Part shown: one piece after another, positions 1 through 9,266 of the stretch
Layout: every line of letters begins with the position of its first letter
Position numbering within the stretch: position 1 is the first letter of the stretch
DNA from: Enhydrobacter sp.
GTDB lineage: Bacteria; Pseudomonadota; Alphaproteobacteria; Reyranellales; Reyranellaceae
Assembly: GCF_030246845.1 (NCBI RefSeq)
Contig: NZ_CP126889.1
Span: forward strand, 434,001 to 498,000
Direction of reading: 5' to 3'
Length of the DNA stretch: 64,000 bases
The notes under the pieces: generated by a model
Database searches by the model: none
The model's input: the letters and a program-made list of their open reading frames with translations, nothing else
Told to the model about the DNA's origin: nothing
Position numbers and translations under genes: made by a program

Positions 1-257
1 CGCAGCCGCTTCGCGACGGCCGGCAAGGCGTTCAGCGACCCCAGCGCCGTCCTGACGTGAGGCAGCCAGGAAGCGCCGAACGGCGTCAGGGCGACGCTCC
101 GCTTGGTTCGGGCGAACAACGGCGATCCGAGCTCCTGCTCCAGCGCCAGGATCGACTGGCTGAGCGGCGGCTGCGTCATGCCGAGCATCGCGGCGGCGCG
201 TCCGAAGTGGAGCGTCTCGGCGACGGCGGCGAAGTGCCTGAACTGGCGCACGTCCAT
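1..257 (-). CDS. LysR-family transcriptional regulator (N-terminal part, cut by window edge)
   Basis: The reverse complement from 257 reads [20 protein letters not shown] and continues through a classic winged helix-turn-helix ([20 protein letters not shown]). It runs open off the left edge, so only the DNA-binding domain and the start of the linker helix are visible. It is divergent from the ilvD-type dehydratase at 356, with a palindromic T-N11-A box at 278-294 between them, so it probably regulates itself and that dehydratase. The effector domain is outside the window and no ligand can be proposed. Confidence 0.93.
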   Translation of the reverse strand, partial: MDVRQFRHFAAVAETLHFGRAAAMLGMTQPPLSQSILALEQELGSPLFARTKRSVALTPFGASWLPHVRTALGSLNALPAVAKRL

Positions 258-277
258 GCTCGATATCTTCTATGACT

Positions 278-294
278 TTATTATCCGATAATAA
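278..294. promoter_or_regulatory. LysR-type operator palindrome
   Basis: TTATTATC at 278-285 and GATAATAA at 287-294 form a perfect 8-bp inverted repeat around a single C, containing a T-N11-A core. It lies 21 bp upstream of the lysR start and 62 bp before the dehydratase start. That is the usual place for a LysR recognition site in a divergent promoter. The assignment rests on position and symmetry only. Confidence 0.6.
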
Positions 295-355
295 TATATT
301 TCCGCAAAGATCGGCAGAGCGCTACCAGAATCTCCTTTTCGTCCGGAGGTCCGCC

Positions 356-2218
356 ATGCCGCCCTATCGCTCCCGAACCACCACCCACGGCCGCAACATG
401 GCGGGCGCGCGCGGCCTGTGGCGCGCCACCGGCATGAAGGACGAGGATTTCGGCAAGCCGATCGTCGCCGTCGCCAACAGCTTCACGCAGTTCGTGCCCG
501 GCCACGTCCATCTGAAGGGGCTGGGCCAGCTCGTCGCGCGCGAGATCGAGGCGGCGGGCGGCGTCGCCAAGGAGTTCAACACCATCGCGGTCGACGACGG
601 CATCGCGATGGGCCATGGCGGCATGCTCTATTCCATGCCGAGCCGGGAGCTGATCGCCGATTCCGTCGAATACATGGTCAATGCGCATTGCGCCGACGCA
701 CTCGTCTGCATCTCCAATTGCGACAAGATCACGCCCGGCATGCTGATGGCGGCACTGCGGCTCGACATTCCCACGGTTTTTGTCTCCGGCGGTCCGATGG
801 AGGCCGGCAAGGTCATGGCCAAGGGCAAGGAGATGGCGCTCGACCTGATCGACGCGATGGTCGTCGCCGCCGACGATCGCTATTCCGACGAGGAAGTGAA
901 GGCGATCGAGCGCTCGGCCTGCCCGACCTGCGGCAGCTGCTCGGGCATGTTCACCGCCAATTCGATGAACTGCCTCACCGAGGCGCTCGGCCTTGCGCTC
1001 CCCGGCAACGGCTCGGTGCTGGCAACGCACGCCGATCGCGAGGCCCTGTTCCGCGAGGCCGGGCACCTGATCGTGGACCTCGCGCGGCGCTGGTACGAGG
1101 AGGACGATCGGTCGGCCCTGCCGCGCGGCATCGCCACCTTCGCCGCCTTCGAGAACGCGATGAGCCTCGACATCGCCATGGGCGGATCGACCAACACCGT
1201 GCTGCATCTGCTCGCGGCGGCGCGCGAGGCCGAGGTCGATTTCACGCTGGCCGACATCGACCGCCTGTCGCGCCGCGTGCCCTGCCTCTGCAAGGTCGCG
1301 CCGGCCAAGAACGATGTGCACATGGAGGACGTGCACCGCGCCGGCGGCATCATGGCCATCCTGGGCGAGCTCGATCGCGCCGGCCTGATCGACACCTCGC
1401 TGCCCACCGTGCATTCGCGCACGCTCGCCGATGCGCTCGCCCATTGGGACGTCGCGCGGACGGAGAGCGAGGCGGTGCGCCGCTTCTTCCGCGCCGCGCC
1501 GGGTGGCGTGCCGACGCAGGTCGCGTTCAGCCAGGACAGGCGCTGGACCGATCTCGACATCGACCGCAAAGCAGGCGTGATCCGCTCGGCCGAGCATCCC
1601 TTCTCGCGCGACGGCGGCCTCGCCGTCCTCACGGGGAACCTCGCGCCGGAGGGCTGCATCGTGAAGACCGCCGGCGTCGACGAATCGATCCTCGTCTTCC
1701 GCGGCACGGCGCGTGTCTACGAGAGCCAGGAGGACGCCGTCTCCGGCATCCTTTGCAACGAGGTGAAGGCGGGCGAAGTTGTCGTCATCCGCTACGAAGG
1801 GCCCAAAGGCGGGCCGGGCATGCAGGAGATGCTCTATCCGACCAGCTACCTGAAATCGAAGGGCCTCGGCAAAGCCTGCGCGCTGGTGACGGACGGCCGC
1901 TTCTCGGGCGGGAGCTCCGGCCTCTCCATCGGCCACCTTTCGCCCGAGGCGGCAGAAGGCGGACCGATCGCGCTGGTGGAGACCGGCGACACGATCCTGA
2001 TCGACATCCCCGGCCGCACCATTCGTCTGGACGTCGACCAGTCGGTGCTGGCCCGCCGGCGGGCGGCAATGGAAGCGAGGCGGAACGGAGCCTGGCAGCC
2101 CGCGAACCGCAGCCGGATCGTCTCTCCCGCCCTGCAGGCCTACGCCGCGCTCACCTCCAACGCCTCGCGCGGCGCGGTGCGCGACGTATCGCAGCTTCGG
2201 CGTCGTTTCGCGCCTTGA
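356..2218 (+). CDS. ilvD: Dihydroxy-acid dehydratase (IlvD/Edd family)
   Basis: IlvD-type enzyme that converts 2,3-dihydroxy-isovalerate to 2-oxoisovalerate in valine/isoleucine/leucine synthesis. The 620-residue product starts [20 protein letters not shown] and closely follows E. coli IlvD through its whole length. Fe-S ligand motifs are present: Cys122 in SNCDKITPG and Cys189/192/195 in [10 protein letters not shown]. The active-site region GRFSGGSSG is also intact. The start at 356 is preferred over an upstream ATG at 272 because it matches the family N-terminus and has GGAGGT six bases upstream. A LysR gene points away from it, which is less usual for a housekeeping ilvD, so this may be a second, regulated copy or a sugar-acid dehydratase of the same family. 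Confidence 0.92.
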   Translation: MPPYRSRTTTHGRNMAGARGLWRATGMKDEDFGKPIVAVANSFTQFVPGHVHLKGLGQLVAREIEAAGGVAKEFNTIAVDDGIAMGHGGMLYSMPSRELIADSVEYMVNAHCADALVCISNCDKITPGMLMAALRLDIPTVFVSGGPMEAGKVMAKGKEMALDLIDAMVVAADDRYSDEEVKAIERSACPTCGSCSGMFTANSMNCLTEALGLALPGNGSVLATHADREALFREAGHLIVDLARRWYEEDDRSALPRGIATFAAFENAMSLDIAMGGSTNTVLHLLAAAREAEVDFTLADIDRLSRRVPCLCKVAPAKNDVHMEDVHRAGGIMAILGELDRAGLIDTSLPTVHSRTLADALAHWDVARTESEAVRRFFRAAPGGVPTQVAFSQDRRWTDLDIDRKAGVIRSAEHPFSRDGGLAVLTGNLAPEGCIVKTAGVDESILVFRGTARVYESQEDAVSGILCNEVKAGEVVVIRYEGPKGGPGMQEMLYPTSYLKSKGLGKACALVTDGRFSGGSSGLSIGHLSPEAAEGGPIALVETGDTILIDIPGRTIRLDVDQSVLARRRAAMEARRNGAWQPANRSRIVSPALQAYAALTSNASRGAVRDVSQLRRRFAP

Positions 2219-2226
2219 ACGCGCCC

Positions 2227-2262
2227 GCTCTCCGGCTATATTACTGGAAATAACCGGAGAGC
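2227..2262. promoter_or_regulatory. Inverted repeat, likely toxin-antitoxin autoregulatory operator
   Basis: GCTCTCCGGCTA (2227-2238) and TAACCGGAGAGC (2251-2262) pair at 11 of 12 positions across a 12-bp spacer. The right arm ends directly before the antitoxin ATG, so a protein bound here would block both promoter and ribosome access. Antitoxins commonly autorepress this way. It could also act as the terminator of the preceding gene. Confidence 0.5.
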
Positions 2263-2565
2263 ATGGTGGGTATCTCGCAAAAGCGCGCTATCCGGAATTA
2301 CCGATCTCGTCTCGGCAAGCGCGGCTTGGCCCGCTTCGAAGTGTTGGGCCGCGACGCAGATCGGGATCTCATCCGATCGATCGCGCGCCGCCTCGCCGAG
2401 GACGGCCCTGAAGCCTCGCGGCTGCGGGCGGCCGTCCGTCAATCCATGACGGGCGAACCACCCGAGAAGGGAGGCATATTGGCTGCGCTCCGCCGCTCGC
2501 CTCTGGTTGGCGCCGACCTCGACCTGACGCGTCCCCGACTGGGGGGCCGCAAGGTCGGCATTTGA
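2263..2565 (+). CDS. VapB-like antitoxin of a PIN toxin pair
   Basis: A 100-residue basic protein with the pattern RSRLGKRGLARFEVLGRDAD followed by a helical segment and a variable tail ending in GRKVGI. This small family regularly sits directly upstream of PIN-domain toxins in alphaproteobacteria. The start abuts an inverted repeat at 2227-2262. The stop TGA shares its A with the toxin start (TGATG), indicating translational coupling. Function as antitoxin is inferred from size, family pattern and neighbour; the DNA-binding fold is not obvious by eye. Confidence 0.75.
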   Translation: MVGISQKRAIRNYRSRLGKRGLARFEVLGRDADRDLIRSIARRLAEDGPEASRLRAAVRQSMTGEPPEKGGILAALRRSPLVGADLDLTRPRLGGRKVGI

Positions 2566-2999
2566 TGCGATACCTTCTCGACACCGACATCATCAGCAAC
2601 GTCGTCAAGCCATCGCCTCCAGAAATCCTTCTCGCCTGGCTCGCGGAGCAGAACGACGAGGACTTGTTCATCGCGTCCCTGACCATCGCCGAGATTCGCC
2701 GCGGCGTGCTCGAAAAGCCTGCCGGGAAACGGCGCGACCAGCTCGAGACCTGGTTCTCCGGACCGGACGGACCGCAGGCATTGTTTGCCGGCCGTATCCT
2801 GCCGTTCGATGAACGCGCTGGCCTCGTTTGGGCGCGTCTGATGGCCGAGGGCAAGTCCAAAGGCCGACCGCGGAGTGCGCTCGACACGATCATTGCGGCC
2901 GTCGCCGAGGCTCACGATTGCATAGTCGTAACCGACAACGAGAAGGACTTCGACGGAATCGAAGTTCTCAATCCGCTACGGGGAGCGATCGGACGATAG
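2565..2999 (+). CDS. VapC-like PIN-domain ribonuclease toxin
   Basis: A 144-residue PIN domain starting MRYLLDTDIISNVV. The metal-binding acidic residues are visible: Asp6 in LLDTD, Glu in TIAEIRRG, Asp in SALDTIIA and Asp in VTDNEKDF. VapC proteins are Mg-dependent RNases that cut tRNA or rRNA when their antitoxin is lost. It overlaps the antitoxin by one base and is probably co-translated. A TTG one codon earlier is possible, but the ATG at 2565 gives the usual N-terminus. Confidence 0.87.
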   Translation: MRYLLDTDIISNVVKPSPPEILLAWLAEQNDEDLFIASLTIAEIRRGVLEKPAGKRRDQLETWFSGPDGPQALFAGRILPFDERAGLVWARLMAEGKSKGRPRSALDTIIAAVAEAHDCIVVTDNEKDFDGIEVLNPLRGAIGR

Positions 3000-3102
3000 G
3001 AAATGGCTCGCGTCAGGCTGGCCCGCTCACCGATCGGCGATATCTTCGGGCACCGTTGATGCTCCCGGGCGTTTTCCTCGAAGCGATCTGAGAAGAGACG
3101 AG

Positions 3103-4587
3103 ATGCCGGACAGCGAGATCGACAACCAAGATGCCACGGGCGGCGAGGCGTCGGCGGACGACGCCGAAGAGCAGCGCACGCTGCGCCTGATCCTGTACGA
3201 TGCCATCGCCAGCGAGGCGATGGGGACGCTGACCACGGGCGTCTTCCTGGCGGGATTCGCGGTCGCGCTCGGCGCCGACAACCTCGCCATCGGCGTGCTG
3301 GCGGCGGTGCCGTTCTTCGTGCAGCTCCTGCAGATTCCCGCCACGCTGCTGGTCGAGCGCCTGCGCGTCCGCAGGGACATCTGCGTGTGGGCCGCCGGCA
3401 CGGGCCGCGCCTTCCTGCTGGCCGCGGCCGTGGCGCCGCTGCTGCCCACCACCGCGGGCGTCGTGACCCTGATCGTGTCGCTCGCGATCTACCAGGGCAT
3501 GGCCGCGATCGGCGGCTGCGCCTGGAACTCGTGGATGCGCGATCTCGTGCCGGCATCGCAGTTCGGCCGCTTCTTCGGCCGGCGCACCATGGCGACCACC
3601 GCCGTCTCCATCGTGCTGGCGCTCGTCGGCAGCGTCCTGCTCGACACCTGGAAGAAACATGTCCCGGACAATGCCGCGGCGGGCTACACGATCCTGTTCG
3701 CGCTCAGCGCCCTGATCGGCTTCCTCGGTGTCTATCTGCTGCGCATCACGCCGGACCGGCCGATGGCGCCGGTCGAGAAAGTGGCCCATCCGATCGCGCT
3801 GCTCCTGGCGCCGCTGCGCGATGCTAACTTCCGGCGCCTGCTCGTCTTCCTGTCGTCGTGGAATTTCGCCGTCAACCTCGCCGCGCCCTTCTTCGCCATC
3901 TACATGCTGAAGACGCTCGACTATTCCCTGACATCGATCCTCGGCCTCACGATCGCGAGCCAGCTCAGCAACATCCTGGCGCTCGGGGTATGGGGCACGC
4001 TGATCGACCGCTTCAGCAACAAGGCGGTGCTGGGGATCGCGTCACCGCTGTTCCTGGTCTGCATCCTGGCCTGGACCTTCACCGGCCTCGGCTGGATACA
4101 GCCGGCGCTGTTCTATTTCCTGATCGGCGTCCATATCCTGATGGGCGTGTCGACGGCGGGCGTCGGGCTCACCTCCGGCAATATCGCGATGAAGCTGTCG
4201 CCGGCCGGACAGGCGACCGCCTACCTCGCCGCCAACAGCGTGATCACGGCGGGCTGCACGGCGGTGGCGCCGATCCTGGGTGGCCTGTTCGCGGACTATT
4301 TCGCCTCGCATCAGCTCACGCTCGCCTTCACCTGGAAAGGCGGCGGCGAGGACGTCACGCTGCAGGTGCTCGATTTCCACTCCTGGACCTTCTTCTTCGG
4401 CATCGCCTGCGTCGCCGGCCTCTATTCCCTCCACCGGCTGTCCTTCGTCGAGGAGCCGGCCGGCACGACGGACCGACTGCTGCTGCGCCATCTGTTCCTC
4501 GAGGCGCGGCGGTCGGTGCACAGCCTGTCGAGCGCAGCGGGCCTTCTGCGCGTCGTCCGGCTGCCGCAATGGCTGGCGCGCACCTGA
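3103..4587 (+). CDS. Major facilitator superfamily transporter
   Basis: A 494-residue integral membrane protein with about twelve hydrophobic segments and an acidic cytoplasmic N-terminus. The first helix begins near GTLTTGVFLAGFAVALGADN and the family-typical loop IPATLLVERLRVRRD follows. A GAAGAG ribosome site precedes the start. The C-terminus extends about 40 residues beyond the last helix as a basic tail. Substrate cannot be predicted. Its stop abuts the convergent stop of the monooxygenase gene. Confidence 0.85.
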   Translation: MPDSEIDNQDATGGEASADDAEEQRTLRLILYDAIASEAMGTLTTGVFLAGFAVALGADNLAIGVLAAVPFFVQLLQIPATLLVERLRVRRDICVWAAGTGRAFLLAAAVAPLLPTTAGVVTLIVSLAIYQGMAAIGGCAWNSWMRDLVPASQFGRFFGRRTMATTAVSIVLALVGSVLLDTWKKHVPDNAAAGYTILFALSALIGFLGVYLLRITPDRPMAPVEKVAHPIALLLAPLRDANFRRLLVFLSSWNFAVNLAAPFFAIYMLKTLDYSLTSILGLTIASQLSNILALGVWGTLIDRFSNKAVLGIASPLFLVCILAWTFTGLGWIQPALFYFLIGVHILMGVSTAGVGLTSGNIAMKLSPAGQATAYLAANSVITAGCTAVAPILGGLFADYFASHQLTLAFTWKGGGEDVTLQVLDFHSWTFFFGIACVAGLYSLHRLSFVEEPAGTTDRLLLRHLFLEARRSVHSLSSAAGLLRVVRLPQWLART

Positions 4588-5819
4588 TCAGGAGGAGCTC
4601 GGCCGGGCAAATCCCGCCAGCGAGGCGTAGCCGCGCACCACGCGCCTGCGCTCCTCGTGCGAAGCAATCGCGTCGATATCGTCGAATCCATCGGGGGCGC
4701 GGGCCTCGACCATATCGATGACCGCCTCCGGACCGCCGCGGCGATTGGACAGCACGATCTCCGACGTCGCGGGCCGGCGCTCGCGATCGTAGGCCGACAG
4801 CGCGGCCTCGACCGACCGCTCCGCCCGCAGATGCCTCGCGAGGCACCTGGCGTCGAGAATGGCCTGGCTCGCCCCGTTCGATCCCACCGGATACATCGGA
4901 TGGGCCGCGTCGCCCAGCAGCGTGACCCGTCCGGAAGACCAGCACGGCAACGGGTCGCGATCGCAGTTGGGATACTCGTAGAAGCGGTCGGTCGCGCGGA
5001 TGAGCGCGACCGGATCGACGAAGTGCAGGCGAAACCGGTCGCGCACGAACGGCAGCACCTCCTCCAGAACCCCTTGCCGGCTCCAGTCCCCGGCGCGCAA
5101 CGGCGATGCGCCGCAGTCGCCGGTCCTGGCCATCACGGCCCAATTGGTGAGCGGCATCTCCGGCTGCCCGGCATCGGCCTGGATCGGGTAGTAGACGAAC
5201 TTCGCGAAATTGCCGCCGGCGATCGCCATCGTGCGGCCGTCGCGCCATGTCGGCCACGGCGTGGCGCCGCGCCACAGCATGATGCCGCTCCAGACCGGCG
5301 GCCCTTCGTGAGGGTAGAGAACGGCCCGGACGGCCGAATGCAGCCCGTCCGCGCCGATCAGCAGATCCCCCTCCGCACGGTAGGCCGATCCGTCATGGCC
5401 GACGAGGCAGACCGAGACGCCCTCCGGCGTCTGCTCGAAGCCCGTCACCCGGCAGCCCGTCCGGATCGCGGTGTTGCCGAGCCGGCGGATCGCCGCCTTG
5501 TGGATCAGGCCCAGCAACTTGCCGCGATGGATGCTGATCTGCGGTACGTCGTATCCGGCATCGATGCCGCGCAGCTCCTGCCACACCGTCTGGCCGAAGC
5601 GGTTGGCATAGATCAGCGCGCGCGTGCGGATACCCGCTGCGTCGAGATCCGGCATCAGGCCGAGCGCTCCCTGACCGCATGGGGCAGCATGTTGATGCCG
5701 ACGCCGAGCTCGCGCACCGCGTCGGCGCGCTCGAACACCTCGACGTCGATCCCCGCCTCGCGCAGGAACAGGGCCGTGGCCAGGCCGCCGATGCCGGCAC
5801 CCGCGATCAGCGCCTTCAT
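4588..5819 (-). pseudogene. PhzS-like FAD-dependent monooxygenase, frameshifted
   Basis: Two adjacent reading frames together make one flavin monooxygenase. Residues 1-54 (5819-5655) hold the FAD Rossmann motif GAGIGGLATALFLREAG and LGVGINMLPHAVRE, then stop at TGA. The remaining 355 residues (from 5655) begin MPDLDAAGIRTRALIYANRF and contain the GD motif (LLGDAAHPMYPVGSNGASQA), as in phenazine hydroxylase PhzS and related aromatic hydroxylases. The break lies near 5660-5672 and is equivalent to losing one base. ATG of the second part overlaps TGA of the first, so coupled re-initiation is conceivable, but neither half would be expected to fold alone. The gene starts inside the stop of the DJ-1 gene upstream (ATGA overlap), forming an operon. 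Confidence 0.8.
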
Positions 5820-6982
5820 CGTTCGCGGTCCTTTGTCCTGTATTCGAGCTGCGTGGCGACGAGGTCGGCGGTGGACCTGCCGTAGCGGCGACCTATGGCA
5901 TCGAGAGTCTGGTCCAGCGCGTGCGCCGGCGGCCGATCCAGGAACGCCGGAACGCGCTGTGCTGCAGGCCAGTCCGCCGCGACGCGATCCGGCCGGATGC
6001 GCAGGCCGTTGCGGCTCCGTCGCGGATCGGCGGAGCCGGCAAAGGTCACGGCGCGCGAGCGGTAGGTCCGCGACCAGGCGTCCGCCGCGAGCGCGAGCGA
6101 CACCTCGTCGACGCCGGGCTCGAGCTCGAGTCCGAGCTGCTCATGGTTCCAGAAGGTGAGCGTGTTGCGGATGACGGCGAGAGCGAAGGGCCGCGTGAAC
6201 CGGAACGCATCGCTGTCGTGGCGCGCGTCCCATTGTTCCAGGCCGAGATTCCGTGCGGTGTCCTCGGCCCTCTCGCGCCCGGCGATCGCCGCGATCAGGG
6301 TGAGCGCCATCGGCATCGACGCCGAGATGCCCGTCGTCGTCGCGACGCCGCGGTCGACCACGAATCGACGGTCCGCCACGTAGCGGATCGTCGGATGCTC
6401 CTCGCGCAGCTCGTCGAGATAGTACCAATGGGTGGTCGCCCGCCGGCCTTCGAGCAGGCCGGCATTGCCGACGATTTTGGCGCCGGCGCAGACGCCGATC
6501 ACGATCGCGCCCTTGTCCGCCTGGCTCCTGATCCAGGCGAGCGCCGCCGGATCGTCGTCGCGGCTCATCGCGGGCACGATCACGAAATCGGCGCCGTCCG
6601 GATGCCGGAGGTCGAATTCCGCGATCGTCGCCTGCGGCTCGACCTCGAGCGCCGGATAGAGCGTCACCGGCCCCGGCTTCGTCGCCAGCGCCACGACATC
6701 GGCCACATCGGCGCGGCGCAGGATGCCGTACGGCATCAGGTAGTCGGTGGTCTCCGTGGCGTCGTTGATGCCGACGATTGCGATCAGAGGCCGCCGGCGC
6801 CAGCCCGATCCACGCTCGGGTGGCGCCAGTGCCGCGATCGCGGCATCGGTCTCGGACTGGGCGATCGGTCGGGTGGCGACCGCCGCGGCCGCTGGAGGCA
6901 GCGAAAGGAGCCAGCCTGCGCCCGCCGCCAGGCAAAGGACGACGGCAGCCAGCCCGCTCCACAAGAGAAGCCTGTTGCGCAT
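5816..6982 (-). CDS. Membrane-anchored DJ-1/PfpI (GlxA-like) protein without HTH
   Basis: A 388-residue protein beginning with an N-terminal hydrophobic segment (LLLWSGLAAVVLCLAAGAGW), i.e. signal anchor. A DJ-1/PfpI domain resembling the amidase-like half of GlxA regulators follows. The nucleophile-elbow region reads GAIVIGVCAGAKIVGNAGLL with the Cys in place, followed by the typical GRRATTHW. There is no AraC-type HTH at the C-terminus, so it is a periplasm-facing sensor or enzyme rather than a transcription factor. It is divergent from a full GlxA-type regulator (7080) and coupled by ATGA to the monooxygenase gene downstream. Confidence 0.78.
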   Translation of the reverse strand: MRNRLLLWSGLAAVVLCLAAGAGWLLSLPPAAAAVATRPIAQSETDAAIAALAPPERGSGWRRRPLIAIVGINDATETTDYLMPYGILRRADVADVVALATKPGPVTLYPALEVEPQATIAEFDLRHPDGADFVIVPAMSRDDDPAALAWIRSQADKGAIVIGVCAGAKIVGNAGLLEGRRATTHWYYLDELREEHPTIRYVADRRFVVDRGVATTTGISASMPMALTLIAAIAGRERAEDTARNLGLEQWDARHDSDAFRFTRPFALAVIRNTLTFWNHEQLGLELEPGVDEVSLALAADAWSRTYRSRAVTFAGSADPRRSRNGLRIRPDRVAADWPAAQRVPAFLDRPPAHALDQTLDAIGRRYGRSTADLVATQLEYRTKDRER

Positions 6983-7079
6983 TGTCGGTGGGCTCGGTTC
7001 CCGATTTCAAGGACGGCTCGAGGCCCACCCTACTGACCGCCAGCTTGTCTCAAATGACGTAAATCAGGCAAAATCTGCC

Positions 7080-8012
7080 ATGGTCCGAACCGTCGCCCTC
7101 GTCATTCATCCGGGCTTCCAGCTTCTCGATGCGGCCGGGCCCACGGCGGCATTCGAGCTCGCCGAGCAGTACTGTCCGGACAGCTACGATCTCGCGCTGC
7201 TGGCGCCCGGCGGCGGCGCGGTGCAGAGCTCGGCCGGACTGGCGCTTTCCGCCAGGCCGCTCGAGGAAGCCGCCTTCGACTCCGTCATCGTGTCGGGTGG
7301 GGAGATCGTGCGCTCGGTGGCGGCGGCGGAGGAGATCGTCGCCTGGCTGCGGCGCACCCGGGCGCGCCGCGTCGCCAGCGTCTGCACGGGCTCGTTCCTG
7401 CTGGCGGCGGCCGGGCTGCTCGACGGCCGCCGTGCGACGACCCACTGGGCCCATACCGACCATTTCAGCCGCCGCTATCCCAAGGTGAAGGTCGATCCCG
7501 ACCGCATCTTCATCCGCGACGGCGACGTCTGGACCTCGGCCGGCATTTCCGCCGGCATCGATCTCGCGCTTGCCCTGATCGAGGACGACCTTGGCCCGGA
7601 GATTTCCCGCCGGACGGCGCATCAACTCGTCGTCCATCAGCGTCGGCCCGGCGGCCAGTTGCAGTTCTCGGCGCTGGTCGAGCTGGGCGGCCGCACGGGC
7701 CGGTTCGAGCAGCTCATCGAGTGGATGCGCGCGCATCTCTCGGAGTCGCTCACCGTCGAGCGCCTTGCCGACCGCGCCGCCATGAGCCCGCGCCATTTCG
7801 CCCGTGCCTTCGTCGCCGAGACGGGAACCACTCCCGCCAAGGCGGTGGAACGTCTGCGCCTGGAGACGGCCCGCACGGCGCTGGAGACCGGCCACGCGCC
7901 GCTCGAGCGTATCGCCGAGGCGACCGGCTTCGGCGATGCCGGCCGCATGCGGCGCGCCTTTGTCCGCAGCTTCGGCCTGCCGCCGCAGGCGCTGCGACGG
8001 GCAGCCCGATGA
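7080..8012 (+). CDS. GlxA-family transcriptional regulator (DJ-1/PfpI plus AraC HTH)
   Basis: A 310-residue regulator. The N-terminal DJ-1/PfpI domain has the elbow VASVCTGSFLLAAAGLLDGR, and the C-terminal 100 residues are an AraC/XylS double HTH (LTVERLADRAAMSPRHFARA and IAEATGFGDAGRMRRAFVRS). The start ATG at 7080 is chosen because it begins the DJ-1 strand MVRTVALVIHPGFQLLDAAG; the frame is open further upstream. It is divergent from the membrane DJ-1 gene, sharing a 97-bp promoter region, and probably controls the DJ-1/monooxygenase pair. Confidence 0.9.
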   Translation: MVRTVALVIHPGFQLLDAAGPTAAFELAEQYCPDSYDLALLAPGGGAVQSSAGLALSARPLEEAAFDSVIVSGGEIVRSVAAAEEIVAWLRRTRARRVASVCTGSFLLAAAGLLDGRRATTHWAHTDHFSRRYPKVKVDPDRIFIRDGDVWTSAGISAGIDLALALIEDDLGPEISRRTAHQLVVHQRRPGGQLQFSALVELGGRTGRFEQLIEWMRAHLSESLTVERLADRAAMSPRHFARAFVAETGTTPAKAVERLRLETARTALETGHAPLERIAEATGFGDAGRMRRAFVRSFGLPPQALRRAAR

Positions 8013-8021
8013 GACGGACCG

Positions 8022-8846
8022 TCAGCTCCTGATGAACGCGAGCAGATCGGCGTTGATGGTGTCGGCCTGGGTCGTGGGCATGCCGTGCGGGAAGCCCTTG
8101 TAGGTCTTCAGGGTGCCGTTCCTCAGGAGCTTGGCCGAGAGCGGCGCCGAATCGGCGTAGGGCACGATCTGGTCGTCGTCGCCGTGCATCACCAGCACCG
8201 GCACGGTGATCTTCCTCAGGTCCTCGGTGAAGTCGGTCTGGGAAAAGGCAACGATCCCGTCATAGTGCGCCTTGGCGCTGCCCATCATCCCCTGGCGCCA
8301 CCAGTTCCAGATCACGCCTTGCGAGGCTTTGGCGCCGGGACGGTTGTAGCCGTAGAACGGTCCGGCCGGCACGTCGTAGTAGAACTGCGCGCGATTGGTG
8401 GCGACCTGCGCCTGGAAGCCGTCGAAGACCTCCTTCGGCAACCCGGCCGGATTGCCCGCCGTCTTCACCATCAGGGGCGGCACGGCGGCAACGATCGCCG
8501 CCTTCGCCACGCGGCTTTCGCCGTGGCGGGCGAGGTAGCGCACGACCTCGCCGCCGCCCGTGGAATGACCGACATGCACGGCGTTCCTGAGGTCGAGATG
8601 CTCGGTCACGGCGGCGAGATCGTCGGCGTAGTGATCCATGTCGTGGCCGGTGCCGGGCTGGGCGGAGCGGCCATGGCCGCGCCGGTCATGGGCGACGACG
8701 CGAAAGCCGTGATGCAGGAAGAACACCATCTGGGCGTCCCAGTCGTCGGCCGAGAGCGGCCAGCCGTGGCTGAACACGATCGGCTGTCCCGATCCCCAAT
8801 CCTTGTAGAAAATCTCGGTGCCGTCCTTGCTGACGATCGTGGGCAT
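8022..8846 (-). CDS. Alpha/beta hydrolase, cofactor-free haloperoxidase type
   Basis: A 274-residue single-domain alpha/beta hydrolase of the bacterial non-heme chloroperoxidase/arylesterase type. The oxyanion segment is [12 protein letters not shown], the nucleophile elbow GHSTGGG near residue 95, the acid in [14 protein letters not shown] and the His in [17 protein letters not shown]-type motif [12 protein letters not shown] is present. Such enzymes hydrolyse esters and perhydrolyse organic acids. It ends nine bases from the convergent GlxA-type gene. Confidence 0.9.
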   Translation of the reverse strand: MPTIVSKDGTEIFYKDWGSGQPIVFSHGWPLSADDWDAQMVFFLHHGFRVVAHDRRGHGRSAQPGTGHDMDHYADDLAAVTEHLDLRNAVHVGHSTGGGEVVRYLARHGESRVAKAAIVAAVPPLMVKTAGNPAGLPKEVFDGFQAQVATNRAQFYYDVPAGPFYGYNRPGAKASQGVIWNWWRQGMMGSAKAHYDGIVAFSQTDFTEDLRKITVPVLVMHGDDDQIVPYADSAPLSAKLLRNGTLKTYKGFPHGMPTTQADTINADLLAFIRS

Positions 8847-8911
8847 GCGCTTGATCCTTCCTGTGTCTCATTCGTGCGGCGGCCAGTCCGTTCGACGCGC
8901 CGGATCTTTCT

Positions 8912-9253
8912 TCATTCGCGCATGTACGCGAGATGAGTGCGGACGATCTCCAGCTTGTCCTCCGCCAGCCCGGCGAGCTGCGCTTCCTCCAGATAGCCTT
9001 CGGAGATGAGCCGGGCCAGGACCAAAGGAAGCTGCGAGTAGCGATAGTCGAACAGCTCGTCGATCTCGCGGCGCCGCTCGCGCAGGTAGTGCTCCATGGC
9101 CCACATCTCGGCAGGAGCCGCCGCCGCCGCGGCCTTCGCTTTGAACTCGGCCAGGATCCCCGCCAAAGCCGACTCGAGCGCGGCTTCGTAAGCGCGGCGT
9201 GCAATTTTCTTCTCGGAGGCGGACCATTTGAGTTCGCGCATCATGTTCGTCAC
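8912..9253 (-). CDS. Fluorescence recovery protein (FRP)-like protein
   Basis: A 113-residue helical protein with the FRP family signature: an N-terminal W-S-x-x-E-K-K-I-A-R-R-A-Y helix, a middle segment AMEHYLRERRREIDELFDYR and the end LVLARLISEGYLEEAQLAGL followed by AEDK. In cyanobacteria FRP speeds recovery of the orange carotenoid protein. Proteobacterial FRP-like proteins occur without it and have no settled role. No carotenoid-binding protein gene is seen in the window. The start may be the internal ATG nine bases later. Confidence 0.72.
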   Translation of the reverse strand: MTNMMRELKWSASEKKIARRAYEAALESALAGILAEFKAKAAAAAAPAEMWAMEHYLRERRREIDELFDYRYSQLPLVLARLISEGYLEEAQLAGLAEDKLEIVRTHLAYMRE

Positions 9254-9266
9254 CCTTGCGACGCCC

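Noticed and set aside
281-1936. 551-codon minus-strand open frame
   Set aside because: It is antisense to ilvD and composed of low-complexity shadow sequence.
5650-5675. Programmed frameshift or coupled two-subunit monooxygenase
   Set aside because: No slippery heptamer was seen, and family members are single chains; mutation or read error is the simpler reading.
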